A stretch of DNA of 64,000 bases from CAWIHS01 sp963836005 (GTDB lineage: Bacteria > Pseudomonadota > Gammaproteobacteria > GRL18). Shown here piece by piece: positions 35,136 to 43,281 of the stretch. The stretch spans positions 496,001-560,000 of the forward strand of contig CAWIHS010000005.1 of NCBI GenBank assembly GCA_963836005.1, written 5' to 3'. A program made the translations under genes and the position numbers. The notes beneath the pieces are model-generated. The model did no database searches. It was not told the DNA's origin and worked only from the letters and a program-made list of their open reading frames with translations. Position 1 is the stretch's first letter. Each line of letters starts with the position of its first letter.

Positions 35136-35293
35136 TAAGTGTCCATCCGTTTTTAGATGAACCATTGTGGCACAGGGATGTGCTGCCATTATTAATTATG
35201 ACAAATCATTGAAAATGCAGTAAAAGAAAATCACACTTTTCTTTTACGTTCCATAATAAAGCCAGGATGGCACAGTATGGATGAAAACTAAAT
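35136..35293. repeat. Family B repeat (GTGTCCATCC type), about 158 bp
   Basis: It begins AGTGTCCATCCGTTTTTAGA and ends with GGATGAAAACT. It is an inverted-orientation relative of 22469-22635, sharing GTGGCA-AGGGATGTGCT, CATTGAAAATGCAG, AAAGAAAATCACACTTTTCT and GCCAGGATGG blocks. It ends 32 bp before the DUF1631 start codon. Confidence 0.65.
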
Positions 35294-35325
35294 AGTCATC
35301 GGCCACTGATAAGGTAGTTAAATCA

Positions 35326-37788
35326 ATGCAAATCAAAAATAATATTCTACATTTTGATCGTGACAAGTCAGCAGATGCTTCAAAAAGCAGCAATAACCTT
35401 CAATCTAATGCCGGGAACCATAATTCAATGATACCTGAAGGCCCATTGAAAGATATTATCAATCACACCAGTCAATGGTGCAGTAATGCGATCGCTGCCT
35501 TATTTGACAATGTTGATACACAGCTTTTTGAAATGGCGGAAAAATCCGAACGCGCTACTGAACAAAATATCTACTTTGATGCCATGCGCATTGTGCGTTT
35601 ACGCAGAAATCAGGCCCACGAAGCATTTAAGAACAATATTGATCTGGCCTTCAATCCTTCATCTATTACTCAAACACAACAACCACAAAATAAAGTCAGC
35701 TCTGATATCAACAACCTTTCCCTGCTTAATGATGACAATCTGGAAGAAGATTTAGCCACACACGCAATGGTTGCCAAGGCAGAACGGGATAACCGCGATC
35801 TGCTGCTTCATCTTAACCAGCGCATGGCCTATGTTTATCAGGGAATGGATATTCAAAATGAGAATAATCCATTAGGTCCCACTGCAATTTGTAAAGCTTT
35901 TTCTGAAGCGGTGGAAACCCTTGATGCCGATATCAAGGTTAAGTTGCTGGTTTTTAAGCTCTTTGACATTAATGTCGTCACAAAATTAAAGCAACTCTAT
36001 GAAAACGTCAATAAATTACTCATTAACCGCGGCATTCTTCCTGATCTCAGGATCACCTACAAACAGTCAGGTGAACAGAAATCCTCCAGACCCGCAGATC
36101 TGAACGTCAGCAGAGGACTGCCGATTAATACTCCGGTGTCAGATTTGAGCCAAACAGACAGCATGGCGCCTGTTGATCCATATAGCTATGACCAGCAATC
36201 TGATTATACAGCTGCTTCATACAATGATTCCGAAACCTATCAACTGCTGCAACAAATAGTCGCGCAAAACAAGCTTAACCTGCAGTCCAATATGCCGAAT
36301 CAGGCAATGACAGATTTTGCTTCAACCAATGATATTATGAATACGCTGCAACAGATGCAAAGTAATACTTTAAATCTTAATGCGGCCAGCCAGATAGCTA
36401 ATAGCTCCCTGTTAAAAGAAACCTTGAGACAGACATTGCAGGCCAACAATTATCATCAGGCAATCAATCATCAGGATGATGATTTAATTGATATTATTGG
36501 CATGCTGTTCGATTTTATACTCAATGATGAAAATCTGGTTGATTCAGTCAAATCTTTGATCAGCCGACTGCAGATACCGCTGATCAAGATTGCCCTGCAA
36601 GATAAAAGCTTTTTCAGTAATAAAACCCATCCGGCGCGAAAATTTCTCAACGATCTGGCTAATATTGGCCTGGGAGTTACTGATGAGCTGCCGTCCCGAG
36701 AAAACCCCCTTTACCTGAAACTGGAATATCTGGTCAATCGAATACTGAATGAAATGACCGATGGTTCAGATTCTTCTCTGTTTGTTGAGATCCTTGATGA
36801 TCTGGAAAGATTCAACATTCAATTCAATCAGGGAAGAAAAGACTATAAAGCGACTTCCAAATCCGCCGCAGTCAAACTGGTTAAAACTGAACTCGATGCT
36901 CGGCTGGCTGATAAACAGATCCCTTATACCATTACCTTGCTGCTGGAGCGCGTATGGCAGGATGTCATGATAGACATCTTTTTCAATGAAGGCATGAAAA
37001 GTGACGAATGGGACATGGCGATGACTTTCATTGATACCCTGATCTGGAGTATTGATCCCAAGGTTGATATTCAAAGCCAGAAACAACTGGTTCGGGTCAT
37101 CCCGGGTATTCTCAATGCACTAAATGCCGGTCTGGACAGAATTCAGTACCCCAGGGATCTTAGAGAACAGCTATTACAGGATCTGCAAAACTGTCATCTG
37201 GCCTGCATGAAAGGTCAGTCTATTGACGAAAACATGCTCTCGGATGATGAATCAGCTTATATTTCCAATAAAATCAATAAACCGCAGCAATTGTCCGATG
37301 CACAACAGCCCGCTGGATCTCTCCAGCCTGATGCACAACAGCCTGCTGGATCTCTCCAGCCTTCTGCTGAACCAGAATCTGCTTTTGAGATAGCCGTTGA
37401 TGATCTTTTATTTGAGAAAGATCTGGATAATCTGGAGGCACTTGATGAAGAAGAGTTACTGGCTTCTCTGGAAGACGGGTCTGAACAGGCCATTGCAGAT
37501 CAGGGTGAAGATGAGCTGATTGAAGACGAATTCTGTCAGCAAGCCAGGAGTCTGAGCACTGGTTCATGGATTGATTTTTATGGCCCGGAGAATGTAACTC
37601 ACCGAGCAAAGATTTCCTGGATGAGCGAAGATTCCAGTGCCTTTATTTTTGTTACCCAGACAGGGCAAATTGCTGAAAAGTCATTAGCAGGTCTGAGCGC
37701 CGCATTAAGAAGCCAACAGGCTAAAATTCTTGACAAGTCACCTGTGTTCGAACGTGCTCTTGATGCTGTACTGGAAAGCCTGCAATAG
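35326..37788 (+). CDS. DUF1631 family protein
   Basis: An 820-residue protein of the DUF1631 family, sometimes labelled thymidine phosphorylase-like without evidence. Its N-terminal region (LFEMAEKSERATEQNIYFDAMRIVRLRR) and central helical region (ILNDENLVDSVKSLISRLQIPLIKIALQDKSFFSN) are typical. The C-terminal part holds SWIDFYGPENVTHRAKISWMSEDSSAFIFVTQTG, which resembles a small beta-barrel of PilZ type. Between them lies a low-complexity acidic linker that includes an exact tandem repeat of DAQQPAGSLQP (37297-37362). AAGGTAG precedes the ATG. It is cytoplasmic, of unknown function; a link to c-di-GMP would be only a guess. Confidence 0.85.
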   Translation: MQIKNNILHFDRDKSADASKSSNNLQSNAGNHNSMIPEGPLKDIINHTSQWCSNAIAALFDNVDTQLFEMAEKSERATEQNIYFDAMRIVRLRRNQAHEAFKNNIDLAFNPSSITQTQQPQNKVSSDINNLSLLNDDNLEEDLATHAMVAKAERDNRDLLLHLNQRMAYVYQGMDIQNENNPLGPTAICKAFSEAVETLDADIKVKLLVFKLFDINVVTKLKQLYENVNKLLINRGILPDLRITYKQSGEQKSSRPADLNVSRGLPINTPVSDLSQTDSMAPVDPYSYDQQSDYTAASYNDSETYQLLQQIVAQNKLNLQSNMPNQAMTDFASTNDIMNTLQQMQSNTLNLNAASQIANSSLLKETLRQTLQANNYHQAINHQDDDLIDIIGMLFDFILNDENLVDSVKSLISRLQIPLIKIALQDKSFFSNKTHPARKFLNDLANIGLGVTDELPSRENPLYLKLEYLVNRILNEMTDGSDSSLFVEILDDLERFNIQFNQGRKDYKATSKSAAVKLVKTELDARLADKQIPYTITLLLERVWQDVMIDIFFNEGMKSDEWDMAMTFIDTLIWSIDPKVDIQSQKQLVRVIPGILNALNAGLDRIQYPRDLREQLLQDLQNCHLACMKGQSIDENMLSDDESAYISNKINKPQQLSDAQQPAGSLQPDAQQPAGSLQPSAEPESAFEIAVDDLLFEKDLDNLEALDEEELLASLEDGSEQAIADQGEDELIEDEFCQQARSLSTGSWIDFYGPENVTHRAKISWMSEDSSAFIFVTQTGQIAEKSLAGLSAALRSQQAKILDKSPVFERALDAVLESLQ
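37297..37362 (+). repeat. Two 33-bp in-frame tandem repeats in the DUF1631 gene
   Basis: The 33-bp unit encoding DAQQPAGSLQP occurs twice in tandem, differing at one base. It lies in the Ser/Pro/Gln-rich linker before the acidic region, a place where slippage could change the linker length. Confidence 0.85.
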
Positions 37789-37881
37789 ATCAACGTGTAT
37801 GGATCTGATAAGATAAAGTCCTGTTAATGCTTCACATGACTGGCATATCTGCATTTAAAGGCGCATCTTCTTCTCTTCCCC

Positions 37882-38394
37882 ATGAGCACAACCAACAACA
37901 CTCAGAGTATAGGAAAAGGCATGATTATCATTGCCTTTGTTTTGCTATTGGGACTGTTCACCTATTTTTTTCAACACACTCTGGAACAACAATACAACCC
38001 CAATCAAAAAATAGACGCATCCATTAGTAATCGGCAGATCGAGATTCATTTACAGCGTAACCGTATGGGACATTACGTATCCAACGGCACTATCAATGGA
38101 GTGAAGACTGTTTTTCTGCTTGATACGGGCGCCACTTACGTCGCCATACCCGAACCTCTGGCCAATCGACTCAAACTTCGTAAAGGCAGACGGATAGCGA
38201 TTTCCACAGCTAATGGCAGCAATATCGGTTATCAGACACTATTGTCTGAAGTAACTCTGGGCCCCATAAAACTGCATGACATCAAGGCGATCATCACACC
38301 AGGTCTTAAAGAAGTGCTGCTGGGCATGTCTGTACTCAAACAGCTTGAGTTTACCCAGCGAGGAGAGAAATTGACTATCACACAATACTTATAA
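37882..38394 (+). CDS. Membrane-anchored retropepsin-like aspartic protease
   Basis: A 170-residue protein of the clan AA aspartic protease group (TIGR02281 type). An N-terminal membrane segment (MIIIAFVLLLGLFTYFF, about 14-30) is followed by a periplasmic domain. GHYVSNGTINGVKTVFLLDTGATYVAIP carries the catalytic D81-T-G, and LLGMSVLKQLEF is the second family signature. It would act as a homodimer like retroviral proteases. The substrate is unknown. It lies 93 bp downstream of the DUF1631 gene on the same strand. Confidence 0.9.
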   Translation: MSTTNNTQSIGKGMIIIAFVLLLGLFTYFFQHTLEQQYNPNQKIDASISNRQIEIHLQRNRMGHYVSNGTINGVKTVFLLDTGATYVAIPEPLANRLKLRKGRRIAISTANGSNIGYQTLLSEVTLGPIKLHDIKAIITPGLKEVLLGMSVLKQLEFTQRGEKLTITQYL

Positions 38395-38408
38395 AGCATT
38401 CATCTGCA

Positions 38409-38442
38409 GGTACTTAAGGAGAATCGGGTATTGGTGCAAGAC
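38409..38442. repeat. Short interspersed repeat, arm of a hairpin
   Basis: A near copy of 16671-16705. CGGGTATTGGTG (38425-38436) pairs with CACAAATACCCG (38472-38483), so this repeat and the start of the left 64-bp direct repeat make one hairpin, which encloses a TAATCTGCATTCC block also found in family A. Confidence 0.5.
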
Positions 38443-38471
38443 TGATGATTGCTGCTGCATAATCTGCATTC

Positions 38472-38535
38472 CACAAATACCCGATTTTTATGCACATTTT
38501 GCTTAACAACTAACCCATGCAGAGCATTAAGCAGA
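38472..38535. repeat. 64-bp direct repeat, left copy, flanking the IS110 region
   Basis: It begins CACAAATACCCGATTTTTAT and ends GAGCATTAAGCAGA. It is identical over 64 bases to 39952-40015. It is too long to be a normal target duplication, and IS110 elements usually make none. Confidence 0.9.
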
Positions 38536-39860
38536 TACTCTGAGTGGGTCTGTCAAGTTTTTTTGTAAAAAACAGTTTTTATTTTATAACTTTTAAGCAA
38601 AAACTATCTCTAAATCGCTTGTACATTTACAAGAAGTTTATACAAATAAAACCAATGCAACCCATATAAAAAAATTCAGCTGACAAGTGGAGAATTTTTC
38701 TTCTTTAAAGACAGCATATATTTTATTTCATTATAGGGTTCATGATTTTTCCAACAGCGAAATAGAATACGAGCCCATTTATAGGCTAAGGCGCGAAGTA
38801 TTGTCTGATGCCCTTTTCCTTTCGCCTTTTGTTTTTCATAATAGACTTTTGCCCAATAGGAATAATGAATGGATTGATTGGCCCATTCTACAAAAGTTTG
38901 GCGTACAAATTTCGGGCAGCAGTAGCGCCAATGGATCCACGTTGATTCACCACTACGCTTGATAACTGGAGCAATACCTGCCTGACGAACTAATTCTTCA
39001 CTGGATTGAAAACGCTCACGTTGACTCCCCATTGCAACAAGTAATCGTGGACCATAAACAGGACCAGCACCAGGAAATGAATGAAACAATTCATAATCAG
39101 GATGAGCTTCAAATTGTTCAGCAATACATTTATTATACTGCTTAATGCTAAGCAACAAGACTTTTAACACATCTATCAGGTACAAAACATAATACTGGGA
39201 AGGCTCTATTACCGCTTTATCCTCAGTCAATGCCATAGCTGTTTTAATCAAATTGACTCTTTGATTAATTGTTGCAGTCTGTCTGACATGATGTGCATGA
39301 AAAAAATCAACCAGGGTTGTTTTATGTGCTCTTTTAGCTTTGCTCAAGTTGGGCCATTGCTTCAAAAAGTCACAGAATACAACGGTATCAATCTCATTAA
39401 ACCATTCCAGTACTTGAGGATAGTAGTCTTTTAATGCCCGGGTGACACGATTGGTTAATCGCATCTTATCGTGAACCAATAGTCTGCGTTGTCTTACAAA
39501 ATTTTCAAGGATCCGCGTTTGTTCATTATCAGGTGTGATTAATGTCAGTTGGTCATCATGACGTCGCATAAAATCAACCATAAGAAATGCATCAGTAGGA
39601 TCATCTTTTGCACCACTATGGGTAAAGGTTTCACGGTACTTAGCTAAAGTAGCTGGTGGTATCGGATACAAATCAATGAATGAATATTTAAGTAGTGCAT
39701 AGACTATTGGACCATTTTTAAGTTCCAGGCAGATGGCAACACGTTGATTGGAAATACGTTTACGCAATGTTAATATCCAATCATCAATGGCCTGAGGCGT
39801 ATGCTCAAATTGATCATATTCCATTTGATTATTTTCATCAAATAAAATAGACGACATCAT
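38536..39860 (-). mobile_element. Damaged IS110-family element
   Basis: The DNA between the left 64-bp repeat and the DUF4426 relic carries one IS110-type transposase gene. The 5' end of that gene appears to be lost where it joins the relic. I cannot define the original ends, and no inverted repeats are seen, as is common for IS110 itself. Confidence 0.7.
38676..39860 (-). CDS. IS110-family transposase, N-terminally truncated
   Basis: A 394-residue DEDD-type transposase. CLELKNGPIVYAL and HSGAKDDPTDAFLMVDF give the Glu and Asp positions of the RuvC-like half. FHSFPGAGPVYGPRLLVAMGSQRERFQSSEELVRQAGIAPV is the transposase_20 signature, followed by CPKFVRQTFVEWANQS. The protein starts MMSSILFDENNQMEYDQFEH, which aligns just after the GIDxxK-type segment of related transposases, so the first catalytic Asp is missing. 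A TAA lies two codons before the ATG. I infer a truncated, probably inactive enzyme. Confidence 0.85.
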   Translation of the reverse strand: MMSSILFDENNQMEYDQFEHTPQAIDDWILTLRKRISNQRVAICLELKNGPIVYALLKYSFIDLYPIPPATLAKYRETFTHSGAKDDPTDAFLMVDFMRRHDDQLTLITPDNEQTRILENFVRQRRLLVHDKMRLTNRVTRALKDYYPQVLEWFNEIDTVVFCDFLKQWPNLSKAKRAHKTTLVDFFHAHHVRQTATINQRVNLIKTAMALTEDKAVIEPSQYYVLYLIDVLKVLLLSIKQYNKCIAEQFEAHPDYELFHSFPGAGPVYGPRLLVAMGSQRERFQSSEELVRQAGIAPVIKRSGESTWIHWRYCCPKFVRQTFVEWANQSIHYSYWAKVYYEKQKAKGKGHQTILRALAYKWARILFRCWKNHEPYNEIKYMLSLKKKNSPLVS

Positions 39861-39951
39861 GGTTTTTTATCTCAATCTGGGCAATATAGTGAGCAGCATT
39901 GATTTATTTGCTTTCATAAAACTCAGCTCGTGTGTTTAACTCATTTAAATT
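39856..39951 (-). pseudogene. Relic of a second DUF4426 gene
   Basis: Reading the minus strand from 39951 gives NLNELNTRAEF, then YESK, a stop, and INAAHYIAQIEIKNHD. This matches residues 90-121 of the intact DUF4426 protein at 40092-40532 without gaps at 14 of 32 positions, including EF, E-K, NA and YIAQI. The DNA is also clearly alike (CAATCTGGGCAATATAGT is identical). The fragment is cut by the 64-bp repeat on its N-terminal side and by the transposase gene on its C-terminal side. Confidence 0.78.
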
Positions 39952-40015
39952 CACAAATACCCGATTTTTATGCACATTTTGCTTAACAACTAACCCATGC
40001 AGAGCATTAAGCAGA
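39952..40015. repeat. 64-bp direct repeat, right copy
   Basis: Identical to 38472-38535. It lies between the DUF4426 relic and the intact DUF4426 gene. Unlike the left copy it lacks the neighbouring hairpin arm, so the left site looks like the original context. Confidence 0.9.
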
Positions 40016-40091
40016 CATTTAATATTTTTTTCAGTGCCCGTTATCTGCAATATTTAAACCATGCAGCTGATGCATACACATGGTTCCATGT

Positions 40092-40532
40092 TTAAAACTT
40101 TTTATCGAATGCTACATCATAATTAAGCTCTGTTCCTTCCGGTCTGATATCAATATTAAAATTGACGATTTCCTGGTTTTGTACTCCAATCTGGGCAATA
40201 TAGTAAACAGCGTTGGCTTCTTTGATTTCACGAAACTCCAGCTCGCGAGTTTGACCCATTAGATTTTTTAAGCTACCCGTAACCTTAGCTTTGACTCCTG
40301 TCGGAATGCCTGAGCTTTTTTTCATCACTGAAATATTCACCATTGCATAGTTTTTACTCCGCTTCAGGCCGTATTTTTTGGTCATTTCAGAAGGCAGGCT
40401 ATCGGTTGGAAAGGCGTTGTAATAAATAATATGATCTGCATACTCTTTAGCATTTGCCGCATACAGATTTGCAGTCAAGCCCAGCAGTGCAAAGGCAATA
40501 ACTATTAGTGCGATACGATTTAATGGTTTCAT
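40092..40532 (-). CDS. DUF4426 family exported protein
   Basis: A 146-residue protein with a signal peptide (about residues 1-25, ending LYAANA). The mature part matches DUF4426: DHIIYYNAFPTDSLPSEMTKKYGLKRSKNYAMVNISVMK and the C-terminal NFNIDIRPEGTELNYDVAF. It is a periplasmic, beta-rich protein of unknown function. It is a single gene between the IS110 region and typA. A decayed fragment of a second copy lies 140 bp downstream, so the locus probably once had two copies. Confidence 0.85.
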   Translation of the reverse strand: MKPLNRIALIVIAFALLGLTANLYAANAKEYADHIIYYNAFPTDSLPSEMTKKYGLKRSKNYAMVNISVMKKSSGIPTGVKAKVTGSLKNLMGQTRELEFREIKEANAVYYIAQIGVQNQEIVNFNIDIRPEGTELNYDVAFDKKF

Positions 40533-40614
40533 AACACTTAATTTCCCTTTTGTTTAATATATATTGAGCTTAGACAGATTTTATAATTTTAGCAATCGGT
40601 ATTAACCGAAAGAT

Positions 40615-42441
40615 TTAACCATTTTTGGCCCGTGAAGCACGTTTTCGCTCATTCTCAGTCAATAAACGTTTGCGTACCCGAATACTTCCCGGTGTCACTT
40701 CTACCAGCTCATCTTCATCAATAAATTCCAGAGACTGCTCCAGGGTCATGGTAACAGGTGTTGTCAAAGTAATGGCCTCATCGGTGCCCGAAGCCCGAAC
40801 ATTGGTTAACTGTTTGGCCTTCAGAGGATTAACCACCAGATCATTACTACGAGAATGAATGCCTATGACCATGCCTTCATAAACATCCACGCCATGGCCA
40901 ATAAAAAGACGCCCGCGTTCCTGTAAATTGAACAGCGCAAACCCCACCGAGGTGCCCTGGGCAATACTGATCAATACACCATTATTGCGCTTTGCAAAGT
41001 CACCCTGGATCATGGGCCCATAATGAACAAAGTTATGATAAAATAGTCCGGAACCGGACGTCGAAGTCATAAATTCAGTTTGAAAGCCAATCAACCCACG
41101 TGAAGGCACTATATATTCAAGACGCACCCGGCCTTTACCATCCGGCACCATATTTTTCAGTTCGCCTTTACACTCGCCCATCTTTTCCATGATGCTGCCC
41201 TGATGCTGTTCTTCAACATCCAGCATGACATCTTCAAAAGGTTCTGACAGCACACCGTTAATTTCTCTGGTAATAACCTCAGGCCTGGAAACGCCCAGTT
41301 CAAAACCCTCCCGGCGCATATTCTCAATTAATACTCCCAGATGAAGTTCGCCACGGCCTGATACTTTAAATTTATCCGGGTCATCGGTAGCTTCGACCCT
41401 GAGTGCGACATTGTGCAGCAATTCCTTTTCCAGACGTTCCTTAATTTGTCTGGAAGTGACAAACTTGCCTTCACGGCCAGCAAACGGAGAATTATTGACC
41501 TGAAAGGTCATGGTGACTGTAGGCTCATCGACGCTTAATGCCGGCATGGCTTCTACCTGCTGCGGATCACACAAAGTGTCTGAGATATTCAGCCCCTCTA
41601 TCCCGCAAAAGGCGATAATATCACCCGCCTGGGCCTCTTTCACTTCAATACGTTCCAGACCCTTGAAACCAAATACTTTGAGTAACCTGCCTTTACGCTG
41701 TTCACCCTTACTGTCAACCACTACCACCTGGGTGTTGGATTTAATGGTGCCCTGTTTAATCCGGCCCACCCCAATAACCCCCAGATAACTATTGTAGTCC
41801 AGACTGGTCACCTGCATCCGAAAGGGCGCATCAGGATCAACATCCGGCGGAGAAACCTTATCGACGATGGTCTCGAACAGCGGCTGCATATCACCTTCAC
41901 GCACATCATCTTGCAGTGAGGCATAACCATTGATGGCAGAGGCATAGACGATGGGAAAATCCAGTTGCGCATCAGTGCCTCCCAGGCGATCAAACAGCTC
42001 AAAGGTATGATCAATAACCCAGTCTGGACGACCGCCTTCGCGGTCAATCTTGTTCACCACAACAATGGGATTCAAGCCCAGCTCAAATGCCTTTTGAGTC
42101 ACAAATCGCGTTTGCGGCATCGGACCTTCCACTGCATCCACCAGCAGCAGTACGCAATCAACCATGGAAAGCACCCGCTCTACTTCGCCGCCAAAGTCAG
42201 CATGCCCTGGTGTATCGACAATATTAATATCATAACCGTTCCATTCAATAGCCGTATTTTTGGACAGAATCGTAATCCCTCGTTCTTTTTCCAGGTCATT
42301 GGAGTCCATCATACGTTCTGCAATTTCCTGATGCTCGCCAAAAGTGCCTGACTGTTTGAGCAGCTCATCAACAAGAGTCGTTTTGCCATGGTCAACGTGC
42401 GCGATGATGGCGATATTTCTGATTTTACTGATATCTTTCAC
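40615..42441 (-). CDS. typA: Ribosome-binding GTPase TypA/BipA
   Basis: A translational GTPase that binds the 70S ribosome and helps 50S assembly, especially in cold and stress. G1 is IIAHVDHGKTTLVDELLKQSG, G2 RGITI, G3 DTPGHADFGGEVERVL, G4 VVNKIDREGGRPDW. The EF-G-like domains and the BipA-specific C-terminus (FMTSTSGSGLFYHNF, RSNDLVVNPLKAKQLTNVRASGTDEAI) are complete. The start is probably the GTG at 42441 (MKDISKIRNIAII), with GGA six bases upstream; a TTG at 42459 is an alternative. About 608 residues, normal length. Confidence 0.96.
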   Translation of the reverse strand: MKDISKIRNIAIIAHVDHGKTTLVDELLKQSGTFGEHQEIAERMMDSNDLEKERGITILSKNTAIEWNGYDINIVDTPGHADFGGEVERVLSMVDCVLLLVDAVEGPMPQTRFVTQKAFELGLNPIVVVNKIDREGGRPDWVIDHTFELFDRLGGTDAQLDFPIVYASAINGYASLQDDVREGDMQPLFETIVDKVSPPDVDPDAPFRMQVTSLDYNSYLGVIGVGRIKQGTIKSNTQVVVVDSKGEQRKGRLLKVFGFKGLERIEVKEAQAGDIIAFCGIEGLNISDTLCDPQQVEAMPALSVDEPTVTMTFQVNNSPFAGREGKFVTSRQIKERLEKELLHNVALRVEATDDPDKFKVSGRGELHLGVLIENMRREGFELGVSRPEVITREINGVLSEPFEDVMLDVEEQHQGSIMEKMGECKGELKNMVPDGKGRVRLEYIVPSRGLIGFQTEFMTSTSGSGLFYHNFVHYGPMIQGDFAKRNNGVLISIAQGTSVGFALFNLQERGRLFIGHGVDVYEGMVIGIHSRSNDLVVNPLKAKQLTNVRASGTDEAITLTTPVTMTLEQSLEFIDEDELVEVTPGSIRVRKRLLTENERKRASRAKNG

Positions 42442-42656
42442 TGAAAGTCCAAAATACAAAGGTTCTTAACCAGAAGCCTTAAGCAAGCATTTTTTTATCT
42501 GTTACTTAATTATCCAGATGAACAAGGATTAGAAGAAGATCGGGCATTATAAAGCAATTCAGCCAAAAGCTGAATTAATATGTCCGTTTTTGCTTAATTC
42601 AAAAACTGAGCGTAGATTATTTGCGCAGAATACTGCAAAGATGAGAGGAATAATTA

Positions 42657-42817
42657 GTAACTATTGCGCGTAATTTTGAAAACGTCCTTGACACCAGGAA
42701 TTTATTGACCCACATGGATGTGGGAAATGCAGGTTATGCATGGAGCAATTATCTGCCTTACGCAAACACCTGATGTCAAGAACTTACGTATAAATCTAAA
42801 ATACGCTGAATAGTTAC
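42657..42817. repeat. Miniature inverted-repeat element, family A (161 bp)
   Basis: Ends GTAACTATT...GCTGAATAGTTAC. It is flanked by the perfect 8-bp duplication AATAATTA (42649-42656 and 42818-42825). Apart from a missing interior of about 212 bp, it is nearly identical to the reverse complement of 30912-31284. The deletion joins at GCATGGAGCAATTATCTGCC. The right duplication copy overlaps the nfeD stop codon. Confidence 0.9.
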
Positions 42818-42822
42818 AATAA

Positions 42823-43278
42823 TTATTTGATAATCTTTACTTCAAAAATAATACCGTCCACTCCGGTCACTTTGACTTGACTGCCTGCCGGGCAGTCTTT
42901 TCCTCTGACACGCCAGGTTGAGTCGTCCACATTAATTTTCCCCAACCCGTTAACAATAGGTTCGATGAGTGTAAATGTACGCCCTACATATTGCTCTGCG
43001 CGACGATTCAGATTTGGTGCGGTGGTTTTCTGCCGGAGGTGAAAAAACTTTAATGAATATCGCCAGCCAATCAGACTGGCAATGGAAAACAGCGCATAAA
43101 CCGTTAATTGTGTCTGCCATGATAAATGCGGCAGGAAAAACATCACGCCCCCAACTCCGACAGCAGCGATTCCCAGCCACAGAAAAAAGGCTCCCGGGCT
43201 GAAGACTTCCAGAATAATCAGCACCACAGCAAAACTCAGCCAGTGCCAGAAATTAACTTCTGTAATTAATGCTTCCAT
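42823..43278 (-). CDS. NfeD family membrane protein
   Basis: A 151-residue protein with membrane segments in the first about 75 residues (WLSFAVVLIILEVFSPGAFF, IAAVGVGGVMFFL, LTVYALFSIASLIGW) and a C-terminal OB-fold (YVGRTFTLIEPIVNGLGKINVDDSTWRVRG). It is the short NfeD type that partners with an SPFH protein. It starts 3 bp after the qmcA-like gene, with AGGT upstream, so the two are translated together. The family is thought to help assemble membrane microdomains. Its last codons touch the duplication of a mobile repeat. Confidence 0.92.
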   Translation of the reverse strand: MEALITEVNFWHWLSFAVVLIILEVFSPGAFFLWLGIAAVGVGGVMFFLPHLSWQTQLTVYALFSIASLIGWRYSLKFFHLRQKTTAPNLNRRAEQYVGRTFTLIEPIVNGLGKINVDDSTWRVRGKDCPAGSQVKVTGVDGIIFEVKIIK

Positions 43279-43281
43279 TGA

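Noticed and set aside
34952..35146. A 64-codon frame between ampD and the DUF1631 gene
   Set aside because: No ribosome site and no family; it runs into a family B repeat.
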